In this document: in pieces, positions 40,806 through 47,522 of the stretch
Numbering within the stretch: position 1 is the stretch's first letter
How the letters are laid out: each line of letters starts with the position of its first letter
DNA from: a virus
Strand: one strand, 5' to 3'
DNA: 59,464 nucleotides
IMG/VR virus record: IMGVR_UViG_3300010883_025974
Span: 1 to 59,464 of that record
Made by a program: the position numbers and the translations under genes
Notes under the pieces: generated by a model
What the model was told of the DNA's origin: nothing
The model's input: only the letters and a program-made list of their open reading frames with translations
Databases searched by the model: none

Positions 40806-41662
40806 ATATTGGAATCGTTGGGCAAGGGTTCGTAGGCAGTGCTATCCGAGAAGGACTGAGAAGCTTTTATGCTTTGCACACTTTTGACATTGCCAAAGCA
40901 GAAGATTTCGCTACAGATACGATAGATGAGCTTGTGAAAAACTCTGACATTATCTTTGTATGCTTACCGACCCCTATGCGACCGTCTGGAGAGTGTGATA
41001 CTCGTATTTTAGAAAAAGCTGTTTTGGAAATCGACGACTTATCGAACAGGATAAATTCTGGAAAAAAGATTATCATTATCAAATCAACAGTTCCCCCTGG
41101 CACAACGCACAATCTAGACACTGAAACGTCACAGAACTGCGATGTGATATTCAGTCCTGAATTTCTCACGGAGGCTAATGCTTTTGATGATTTTAAGAAT
41201 CAGAATAGAATCATCCTGGGAGGAAGCCGACCTGCGACCTCGACTGTAAAGTCAATGTTTAGCAAAGCTTTTCCTAGAGCCTCTATTATTAAGACGGGAT
41301 CTCGTACTGCTGAGATGGTAAAGTATTTTATCAACTGCTTTTTAGCAACTAAGGTCAGCTTTGCAAATGAGGTCAAGCAAGTATGCGACTCTATGGATAT
41401 AGATTATGACAAGGTGGTCGAATACGCATTGTATGACGACCGGATTGGGAGGTCGCACTTATCATCTCCCGGCCCTGACGGTTCTTGCGGGTTCGGAGGG
41501 CACTGCTTTCCAAAGGACATTAATGCACTTATGTTTCTAGCAAGAGAAAATGACGTAGATCCTGCAGTTCTAAAAGCAGTGTGGAAGAAGAATCTAGAAG
41601 TAAGAGAGGCCAGACATCGCGACTGGGAAAAGATGCCCGGAAGAGCAGTGTCGGAGGATTAA
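40802..41662 (+). CDS. short UDP-sugar / nucleotide-sugar dehydrogenase
   Basis: The protein begins MNIGIVGQGFVGSAIREGLR (NAD-binding), has VCLPTPMRPSGECDTRILEK near 57-76, KSTVPPGTTH near 98-107 and FSPEFLTEANAFDDF near 119-133. The catalytic cysteine lies in GSCGFGGHCFPKDINALMFL near 221-240. This is the UDP-glucose/GDP-mannose dehydrogenase family, but at 286 residues it lacks most of the C-terminal UDP-binding domain of the usual 390-450. Such short forms occur in phages and clusters; activity is plausible. It would make a uronic acid. Confidence 0.85.
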   Translation: MNIGIVGQGFVGSAIREGLRSFYALHTFDIAKAEDFATDTIDELVKNSDIIFVCLPTPMRPSGECDTRILEKAVLEIDDLSNRINSGKKIIIIKSTVPPGTTHNLDTETSQNCDVIFSPEFLTEANAFDDFKNQNRIILGGSRPATSTVKSMFSKAFPRASIIKTGSRTAEMVKYFINCFLATKVSFANEVKQVCDSMDIDYDKVVEYALYDDRIGRSHLSSPGPDGSCGFGGHCFPKDINALMFLARENDVDPAVLKAVWKKNLEVREARHRDWEKMPGRAVSED

Positions 41663-42543
41663 TGAGAGCATTAGTCACTGGAGGATGCGGATTTATTGGT
41701 TCGCACATTGTTGAAGAACTTTTGTTGCAAGGCGCTGAAGTAATTGTCATCGATAATGAGACTGCTAACGAGAATGATGAGTTCTATAAGTTTGATTATG
41801 CAACTTATCATAAGCTTGATATTTGTGATGACTCGACTTCATCTCTCTACGACGGAGTTGATATTGTCTTTCATTTAGCTGCCCGCTCTAGAATACAACC
41901 GACTATCGAAGATCCGTCAGGTACATTTGATGTCAATGTGCACGGAACCAGCAAAGTTCTCAGTCACGCCAAAAACAGCGGGGTGAAAAAAGTCATCTAT
42001 TCTAGTAGCTCTTCTTGCTATGGTCATAAGAATAAACCTCCCCACCACGAGGATATGGTACCTGATTGCCTGACCCCGTATTCTCTTTCTAAGAAGCAGG
42101 GTGAAGAGCTGTGCAAGATGTTCTCAGATCTATACGGATTAAGCACAATCACATTACGCTACTTTAATGTGTATGGTCCAAGGGAACCACTTAAAGGCCA
42201 GTACGCACCAGTTGTGGGACTCTTTAAGCGGATGAAAGAGTCAGGAGAGGCTCTGACTATCGTGGGGGATGGGGAACAGCGCAGAGACTTCACTTATATC
42301 AAGGACGTCGTCCGCGCAAATCTTATGGCTGCAGAATCAAAGGTGTATCACGGGCTCTTTAATATTGGGACAGGTAGAAACTATTCCATAAATCAGGTTG
42401 CAGATTTAGTAGGTGGAAAAAAGGCCTACATATTGTCACGATCCGGTGAAGCCCGAGAGACTATGGCTGATATCTCTAAGGCAACGCAGATTCTAGGCTG
42501 GTCACCCAGCTACCGCCTTGAGGATGCAATTAGCATCTACTAA
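41662..42543 (+). CDS. NAD-dependent sugar epimerase/dehydratase
   Basis: I start at the ATG overlapping the previous stop (TAATG); an upstream in-frame Met lies inside the previous gene. The 293-residue product has MRALVTGGCGFIGSHIVEEL at 1-20, VFHLAARSRIQPTIEDP near 72-88, VIYSSSSSCYGHKN near 111-124, the catalytic Y-x3-K in TPYSLSKKQGEELC near 136-149 and LRYFNVYGPREP near 161-172. It is a GalE/WbpP-like short-chain dehydrogenase; it could epimerise the uronic acid or 6-deoxy sugar made by neighbours. It ends the main glycan cluster. Confidence 0.87.
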   Translation: MRALVTGGCGFIGSHIVEELLLQGAEVIVIDNETANENDEFYKFDYATYHKLDICDDSTSSLYDGVDIVFHLAARSRIQPTIEDPSGTFDVNVHGTSKVLSHAKNSGVKKVIYSSSSSCYGHKNKPPHHEDMVPDCLTPYSLSKKQGEELCKMFSDLYGLSTITLRYFNVYGPREPLKGQYAPVVGLFKRMKESGEALTIVGDGEQRRDFTYIKDVVRANLMAAESKVYHGLFNIGTGRNYSINQVADLVGGKKAYILSRSGEARETMADISKATQILGWSPSYRLEDAISIY

Positions 42544-42691
42544 AAGAGCCTCTTGATCCTGCACTCACCCCTCACTAGACATTAATATCAATCGACCCGC
42601 AAAATACTGCATTGATGATCATTGATATCATTCTAGAAAGTAGAATGTAAATTCCTGGCCGCGGGTGTTATAAATAATCACCGGAGAAAAA
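42544..42691. promoter_or_regulatory. regulatory gap: hairpin, inverted repeat and late promoter box
   Basis: This is one of the few sizeable non-coding gaps after 17860. A perfect 7-bp hairpin CATTCTA-GAAAG-TAGAATG lies at 42629-42647; ATATCAAT (42585-42592) and ATTGATAT (42621-42628) form an inverted repeat. An exact T4-type late promoter box TATAAATA sits at 42669-42676, 16 bases before the next start and just before a CCGGAG ribosome site. The hairpin has no T run, so it may end the glycan transcript weakly or bind a regulator. With a gp55-like sigma encoded downstream, late control is a natural reading. Confidence 0.55.
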
Positions 42692-42781
42692 ATGTCCAGA
42701 AGAGCAATGCTTATCGAGAGCCGACAACCTTTTGGTAGCAATGCACATGTGCCTCCGCCCCTGACAGAATTATGTCAGTAA
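42692..42781 (+). CDS. tiny open reading frame (29 aa) behind the late promoter box
   Basis: The start has a CCGGAG site 4-9 bases upstream. The product MSRRAMLIESRQPFGSNAHV.. is short, basic then Pro-rich and matches nothing I know. It is the first frame after the TATAAATA box. It could be a small protein or a leader; the ribosome site is the only support. Confidence 0.35.
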   Translation: MSRRAMLIESRQPFGSNAHVPPPLTELCQ

Positions 42782-42804
42782 CTTCAATTCGACAAAGGAT
42801 CCTC

Positions 42805-42879
42805 ATGGGTGATGATTCTCGGAAGCATAACGTTGATGCAAAGATTCACTTTTTAGTAGAGAAGTACTTGAACACATGA
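42805..42879 (+). CDS. tiny open reading frame (24 aa) overlapping the nuclease start
   Basis: A 24-codon frame (MGDDSRKHNVDAKIHFLVEK..) starts after AAAGGATCCTC. Its stop overlaps the nuclease ATG in an ATGA junction, the same coupling used by many genes here. It may encode a small acidic-then-basic peptide, or serve to load ribosomes on the nuclease gene. Confidence 0.35.
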   Translation: MGDDSRKHNVDAKIHFLVEKYLNT

Positions 42880-43700
42880 TATTTCCCACAGGCAAACCTC
42901 ACATCTCTTTTTCTGAGATTTTCGCTTGGAAAGAATGCCCCTATCGGCATAAGCTTATTCACATTGATAAGCTTGGTTCTTTTGAAGCTTCACCCTATCT
43001 TGGATTCGGCACCGGTGTTCATGCATCATGCGAGGATTACATTGACAATAGAGAGATGGATAAATCTTTTGCATTCAAAGAGATTGATGATTACTGGGAT
43101 GCGAATCAAGAAGCGATCACAGCCTATACTGAGGCTAATGGCTTCTGCAAGTATTCACCCGAACGCGAACAGTGGAAACAGATAGCCTCTGACATACTCG
43201 AGGATGTCCCCAGATTCTTAGATGAGACTTTCCCTGGGTGGAAAGGTGTCCGTTCCGAGGAAGACCTCTACGAATCCATCCAGGATGATGAGATGCTGTT
43301 TAAGGGTTTTATTGATGCAGTTATTATCAATAAGAACAAGAGCGGCAAGCCAAAGGTATGGCTTCTTGACTGGAAGACAGCCGGCTGGGGATGGAGACCG
43401 CAAAAGAAGCAGGATTTCAATTACCAGATGCAACTCTTACTTTATAAGAATTTTTGGGCGGAAAAACACAACATAGATCCTGTGGATGTAAAGATAGGAT
43501 TTGTTCTCCTGAAGCGTGATGGAAAGAATGGGAAGCGCTGCGAACTGGTAGAAGTGTCAGGATCACCTGCGAATGTTGAAAAAGCCAAAAAGGTTGTAAG
43601 GTCCATGCTAGCAGCAGTTAGAAAAGGATTTTTCCCTAAAAACTTTTCGGCATGCCGCTGGTGTGAGTTTAAAGGCACAGATCGCTGCACCGGTTCCTGA
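42876..43700 (+). CDS. PD-(D/E)XK nuclease with 4Cys iron-sulfur pattern (Cas4/RecB-like)
   Basis: The 274-residue protein has HISFSEIFAWKECPYRHKLI near 8-27 with the first cysteine. The PD-(D/E)XK core is FKGFIDAVII near 142-151 (Asp), VWLLDWKTAGWG near 161-172 (D-x-K) and YQMQLLLYKNFW near 183-194. The last three cysteines are in SACRWCEFKGTDRCTG near 260-273. One N-terminal and three C-terminal Cys is the 4Fe-4S pattern of Cas4, AddB and Dna2. No cas genes or repeats are near, so a recombination or replication exonuclease is far likelier than CRISPR adaptation. Confidence 0.85.
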   Translation: MIFPTGKPHISFSEIFAWKECPYRHKLIHIDKLGSFEASPYLGFGTGVHASCEDYIDNREMDKSFAFKEIDDYWDANQEAITAYTEANGFCKYSPEREQWKQIASDILEDVPRFLDETFPGWKGVRSEEDLYESIQDDEMLFKGFIDAVIINKNKSGKPKVWLLDWKTAGWGWRPQKKQDFNYQMQLLLYKNFWAEKHNIDPVDVKIGFVLLKRDGKNGKRCELVEVSGSPANVEKAKKVVRSMLAAVRKGFFPKNFSACRWCEFKGTDRCTGS

Positions 43701-43726
43701 TTTTTTATAAAACATTTATGTTTGTG

Positions 43727-43732
43727 TATGAT
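43727..43732 (+). promoter_or_regulatory. candidate promoter TATGAT before the glycosyltransferase pair
   Basis: TATGAT lies in the 54-base gap after the nuclease. Transcription would begin near 43739-43741, leaving a short leader with the GAGGA site at 43746-43750 before the ATG 43755. The -35 region is A/T-rich without a clear box. Confidence 0.3.
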
Positions 43733-43754
43733 GACATGCAAATCTGAGGATCCT

Positions 43755-45020
43755 ATGCAAAAAAAGAAAATTCTAATGCTGAGCGATCATATGCTCAGTA
43801 CGTCAGGGGTTGGTTGCCAATCTAGATTTTTGGCGCTAGGCCTAGCTAATAAAGGGACGTGGACTATTAGGCAGCTTGGAGCTGCCATTAAACATGAGAG
43901 CTACGATATATCATCACCCCACACAGAAATTGTGATTAAGCCCGTAGATGGCTTTGGGGACAGGGATACACTTAGACAACTTTTGGCAGTGGAGAAACCT
44001 GATGTTTTGCTTCTATTTACTGATCCCCGATTTTTTGTCTGGGTCTGGCAGATGGAAGATGAAATACATCAGGTATGTCCAATAGCTTACTGGCATGTCT
44101 GGGATAATGATCCATACCCAGAATTTAATAGTGTATTTTACCAGTCAACAGATTTAATCAATTGTCACTCTTATAAGACGTATGAGCTGGTGAGCAATCG
44201 ATATCCTGGAAAAACTAACTTCATTCCCCACTCTCTACCAGAAGATGTCTTCTTTCCGCTAGAGGAATCTGCTATTAAAATGCACAAGAAACAACTACTA
44301 GGGGAAGACAGAGTAGATCATTTTACTGGAATCTGGATCAATAGAAATGCCAAGAGAAAGAGACCTAATGATCTTCTTGTCTCATGGAAATTATTCCTAG
44401 ATGAGCTAGAGAAGAAGCATGGCCATAAGAAGGCAACCCTGATAATGCACACAGATCCTAACGATATAGAAGGACCTAATCTTTATACCACAATGGAATT
44501 GCTTGGGATACAGGATAATGTGTTCATATCATCTCAGCGAATTGAGTTTGAGCATATGAATATTTTGCACAATATTTCTGATTTTTGCATCAATATATCG
44601 CTTAATGAGGGCTTTGGATTGTCTACTCTTGAATCGATGCAGTGCGGGAACCCGATCATTGCACTCAAGACCGGCGGATTGACTAGACAGGTAGTAGATC
44701 ACCGAGATGGATCAGAGAATGGATTTGCTTTAGAACCTGATTGCAGGTCTCTAGTTGGAAGCCAGATGGTTCCTTATATTTATGAGGATTACTGCACAAA
44801 CGAAAATACAGCAGCGGCTCTAATGAAGATGTATGAAGAAGGCCCTGAAGGAAGACAAAAATTGGGACAAAAATCCCGGGAATATGTTAAGTCTGAGTTT
44901 TCACTTGGTACTACGATTGATCTTTGGGATGAATCTCTAACGAAACTCATTGATGACTGGAAAAACAATAGAGAAAAAATCTATACACCGTGGAGAATGA
45001 AAGAGATGAGGGGCACATGA
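43755..45020 (+). CDS. GT4 family glycosyltransferase (421 aa)
   Basis: I use the ATG 43755 (MQKKKILMLSDHMLSTSGVG), which has GAGGA 4-8 bases upstream; the longer frame from 43722 lacks a ribosome site. The full-length GT-B enzyme shows ILMLSDHMLSTSGVGCQSRF near 5-24 (acceptor glycine loop), WHVWDNDPYPEFN near 116, NFIPHSLPEDVFFP near 156, TGIWINRNAKRKRPNDLL near 189-206 and INISLNEGFGLSTLESMQCG near 279-299 (E-x7-E). It overlaps the next GT4 by four bases. The pair is set apart from the main cluster by the nuclease. Confidence 0.85.
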   Translation: MQKKKILMLSDHMLSTSGVGCQSRFLALGLANKGTWTIRQLGAAIKHESYDISSPHTEIVIKPVDGFGDRDTLRQLLAVEKPDVLLLFTDPRFFVWVWQMEDEIHQVCPIAYWHVWDNDPYPEFNSVFYQSTDLINCHSYKTYELVSNRYPGKTNFIPHSLPEDVFFPLEESAIKMHKKQLLGEDRVDHFTGIWINRNAKRKRPNDLLVSWKLFLDELEKKHGHKKATLIMHTDPNDIEGPNLYTTMELLGIQDNVFISSQRIEFEHMNILHNISDFCINISLNEGFGLSTLESMQCGNPIIALKTGGLTRQVVDHRDGSENGFALEPDCRSLVGSQMVPYIYEDYCTNENTAAALMKMYEEGPEGRQKLGQKSREYVKSEFSLGTTIDLWDESLTKLIDDWKNNREKIYTPWRMKEMRGT

Positions 45021-46183
45021 AAAAAGTTATCTTAAGAGCTCCTGCCCTCACGCAGAGCGGTTATGGAGTTCACAGTAGACAAGTTGCTCGATGGCTCATT
45101 GATCTTGCTGACGAAAAAAAGATTGATCTAACCATCCAGTGTGTTCCGTGGGGTGATACGACGTGGTTCGTGAACGGCGACGCGCAAGATGGCCTGATAC
45201 AAAAAATATTTAAGTATTCAGGGGGAGAAATTCCTAATGCAGACGTCTCCTTCCAGGTTATTCTCCCCAATGAGTGGGCTAATCTCGCTAAGCATAACGT
45301 AGGGATAACAGCAGCAATAGAGACTGATCGCTGCAACCCACAATGGGTGACGGCCGCAAATCAGATGAACTCCGTAGTTGTCCCCTCTGCGCATGCCAAA
45401 AAATCCCTTACTAACACGGGTAAACCCAATAAAGAAATCATAGTAATACCCGAATCTTTTCCGGATGCTTTGACAGGCACTCCCGATCTTTCAAAGTTTG
45501 ATTTTGATACAGATTTTAATTTTTTAGTTTTTGGTCAATTGACAGCTGCGCATATTGAAGATGATCGCAAGAATATTTTCAACACCCTTAAAGTTTTGAT
45601 TAACACGTTTAAGGGAAAAGAAGATGTAGGCATTATTTTGAAATCTAATGTGGGTCGCTCTACCATAATGGACTTTAAGCACATCCAGGGATTTTTAACA
45701 TCAGCACTGACTGCAATAGGACACAAAGGGAGCCCAAAGCTGTACCTGCTTCACGGAAACATGGAGGACGAGGACTTAAGGGACCTTTATTATCACCCCA
45801 AGGTAAAGGGGTTAGTGACACTCACCCGAGGCGAAGGTTTCGGGTTGCCAATCTTAGAAGCTGCAGCTTGCGGAGTGCCCGTAGTGGCTACAAAATGGTC
45901 AGCACATACTGATTACATGACACGGGATTCTTATTTAGGCGTGAAGTACGATCTTGCTGAAATCAAAGATTCTCGCGTGGATGGTGAGCTTTTTATCAAG
46001 GGCATGAAGTGGGCAGAAGCAAGTGAGAAATCTGCCGCAGAAGAGCTTGAAAAACTTTACAAGTATCATTCTATATTTAACAAGAGAGCTAAGAACCACC
46101 AGGAATCTATCTTAGAAAGTCATAGCTTTGAGTCTATAAGGTCCCAGTATACAGAACAATTTAAAGAGCTGCTATGTTTATAG
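45017..46183 (+). CDS. GT4 family glycosyltransferase (388 aa)
   Basis: The start is the ATGA overlap at 45017 (MKKVILRAPALTQSGYGVHS). The enzyme has SGYGVHSRQVARWLID near 14-29, ITAAIETDRCNPQWVTAANQ near 96-116 and VVVPSAHAKKSLTNTGK near 120. The donor-side motif TLTRGEGFGLPILEAAACG near 271-289 is followed by VPVVATKWSAHTDYM. This is a complete GT4. Its last codons overlap a small membrane protein gene. Together with the previous gene it may glucosylate virion parts or DNA, or serve the glycan cluster; the context alone does not decide. Confidence 0.84.
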   Translation: MKKVILRAPALTQSGYGVHSRQVARWLIDLADEKKIDLTIQCVPWGDTTWFVNGDAQDGLIQKIFKYSGGEIPNADVSFQVILPNEWANLAKHNVGITAAIETDRCNPQWVTAANQMNSVVVPSAHAKKSLTNTGKPNKEIIVIPESFPDALTGTPDLSKFDFDTDFNFLVFGQLTAAHIEDDRKNIFNTLKVLINTFKGKEDVGIILKSNVGRSTIMDFKHIQGFLTSALTAIGHKGSPKLYLLHGNMEDEDLRDLYYHPKVKGLVTLTRGEGFGLPILEAAACGVPVVATKWSAHTDYMTRDSYLGVKYDLAEIKDSRVDGELFIKGMKWAEASEKSAAEELEKLYKYHSIFNKRAKNHQESILESHSFESIRSQYTEQFKELLCL

Positions 46184-46458
46184 GGTTAGTTAGTGTTTCT
46201 TTTATCTGTGCTGTGCAGGCATTTTTTCTTGTCCGGCTAGCTCGCACAGTATTTAGTTTTGAAGATAAGATAGAAGTTGCTTTAGATAAAATTGATGAAT
46301 CTTACGGGGTAATAGGAGAGATCTTAGAGCGCCCACTTTTTTATGATAGTCCTGAAGTCAGGGAAGTTCATAATCAGATTGGCACTATCAATGCCTATCT
46401 ATTAAGCGTCGCAAGTGATCTTGCGGTAGTTAAAACTGAACATGAAGAAGGGGAATGA
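46174..46458 (+). CDS. small membrane-anchored protein (94 aa)
   Basis: Residues 1-26 form one membrane span (MFIGLVSVSFICAVQAFFLV). The rest is an acidic helical domain (VALDKIDESYGVIGEILERP, then LLSVASDLAVVKTEHEEGE). It overlaps the GT4 stop by 10 bases and precedes the sigma-like gene by 3. There is no lipobox and no known family; a membrane-bound adaptor is possible. Confidence 0.5.
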   Translation: MFIGLVSVSFICAVQAFFLVRLARTVFSFEDKIEVALDKIDESYGVIGEILERPLFYDSPEVREVHNQIGTINAYLLSVASDLAVVKTEHEEGE

Positions 46459-46461
46459 AAC

Positions 46462-47220
46462 TTGGCACCTCCGAGAAAAGGTAAGCGTAAAAGAAATTCT
46501 GATCCTAAGGTAGCACAGAAGAAAAAACAGATTAAGCTGTATTTCAATGAAGGCACTCAAAAAGCGATTGAGGATTTCCAGAAAGCTTCAACTGATGAAG
46601 AAAAGAACAAGATCTATACAGAGTCGATTCTTTCTGCTTTTGAAAAACTTTCTGAAAATCTAATATTTATTCATAAGTTTACGGCGCTTCATGAGAATTA
46701 TGAAACGCTTAAAAATGACTGCGTAACGTTTCTTTATGAAACGCTCTATAAGTTTGACCCTTCACGAGGGTCGAAAGCTTTCTCTTATTTTAACGTAGTA
46801 GCTAAAAACTTTCTAATCATTAAGTCGAAACAAAAAACTGCCTTCTTAAGGCGAAGCGTCAGCACTGAAGATGAAAGAATGTTTTCTTCTACAGAAAAAA
46901 ATTCCTACGCTGAGAAGAATCTCGTAGATAGCCCGGCCACCGCGATGGTCAACGCAGCTGAACTTAAAATGATATTTGGGATGATAACACACCTTCAGAG
47001 TGAAGCACGAACTGATAATGAAAAATCATGCATCGCAGCTGTCAAGACACTTTTTGAAAACGCACATAATCTAGAGTTTTTAAATAAACGTGCGGTATTT
47101 GTCTATCTAAGAGAGATGAGCGGCCTTTCTCCCAAGCAACTTACTACCACTATCTCTAATCTTAAGAAGAAATACCGTGCCCTGAAGGAAAACGATGAGT
47201 TCAGAATCTTCTTCGAATGA
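46462..47220 (+). CDS. late-transcription sigma factor-like protein (T4 gp55-like)
   Basis: A TTG start opens a 252-residue protein with a basic N-terminus (MAPPRKGKRKRN). Residues about 88-125 read LYETLYKFDPSRGSKAFSYF followed by NVVAKNFLIIKSKQK, the region-2 signature of gp55-type late sigma factors (compare ..FDP.KG.AFSYF..VAKN..). The C-terminal region (VFVYLREMSGLSPKQLTTTI) looks like a helix-turn-helix. In T4, gp55 directs RNA polymerase to TATAAATA boxes; such a box is present upstream at 42669. It overlaps the next gene by 26 bases. Confidence 0.72.
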   Translation: MAPPRKGKRKRNSDPKVAQKKKQIKLYFNEGTQKAIEDFQKASTDEEKNKIYTESILSAFEKLSENLIFIHKFTALHENYETLKNDCVTFLYETLYKFDPSRGSKAFSYFNVVAKNFLIIKSKQKTAFLRRSVSTEDERMFSSTEKNSYAEKNLVDSPATAMVNAAELKMIFGMITHLQSEARTDNEKSCIAAVKTLFENAHNLEFLNKRAVFVYLREMSGLSPKQLTTTISNLKKKYRALKENDEFRIFFE

Positions 47221-47518
47221 CCCGAAGTCCAAAGAGGAAATTTGGGCAGAGATCTACCAAAATGCTTTCCAGGATAGAGAGAAAGCAAGCATGCTTGTCA
47301 CAAATCTATGGAAAGAAATAACAGCAGATCCAGAAAAGCACGCTCTTTATGGCATAACTATAACCAAGTATCTTGAGCGAATGTCAAAGTCTAATGACCA
47401 GCTTGTTAAACTGGCAGAGCTTATGCAAAAATCCGGTGAAAGCGTAGAAGATGAGAGCTTAGACTTAGATGACGTTTATAGCAAGATAGACAGCGTTAAA
47501 ATAAAGGCATCAGAGTAA
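47195..47518 (+). CDS. acidic helical protein next to the late sigma (107 aa)
   Basis: The protein is acidic and helical (EEIWAEIYQNAFQDREKASM, then YLERMSKSNDQLVKLAELMQ), ending in an acidic stretch (EDESLDLDDVY). It starts inside the sigma gene, so the two are coupled. In T4 the late coactivator gp33 is a protein of similar size working with gp55. Position and size allow that idea, but I see no sequence proof. Alternatives are a baseplate or head chaperone. Confidence 0.4.
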   Translation: MSSESSSNDPKSKEEIWAEIYQNAFQDREKASMLVTNLWKEITADPEKHALYGITITKYLERMSKSNDQLVKLAELMQKSGESVEDESLDLDDVYSKIDSVKIKASE

Positions 47519-47522
47519 CAAT

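Noticed and set aside
41581-41661. Longer N-terminus for the epimerase
   Set aside because: The added residues precede the NAD-binding motif that normally begins the protein and lie within the dehydrogenase gene; the TAATG overlap start fits the pattern of the cluster.
17860-46183. Bacterial O-antigen locus or a prophage in a chromosome
   Set aside because: The cluster is continuous in direction and spacing with phage genes on both sides (PhoH and tmRNA to the left; nuclease, late sigma and baseplate to the right). No bacterial housekeeping, integrase or export genes are seen. An assembly join cannot be excluded from sequence alone.
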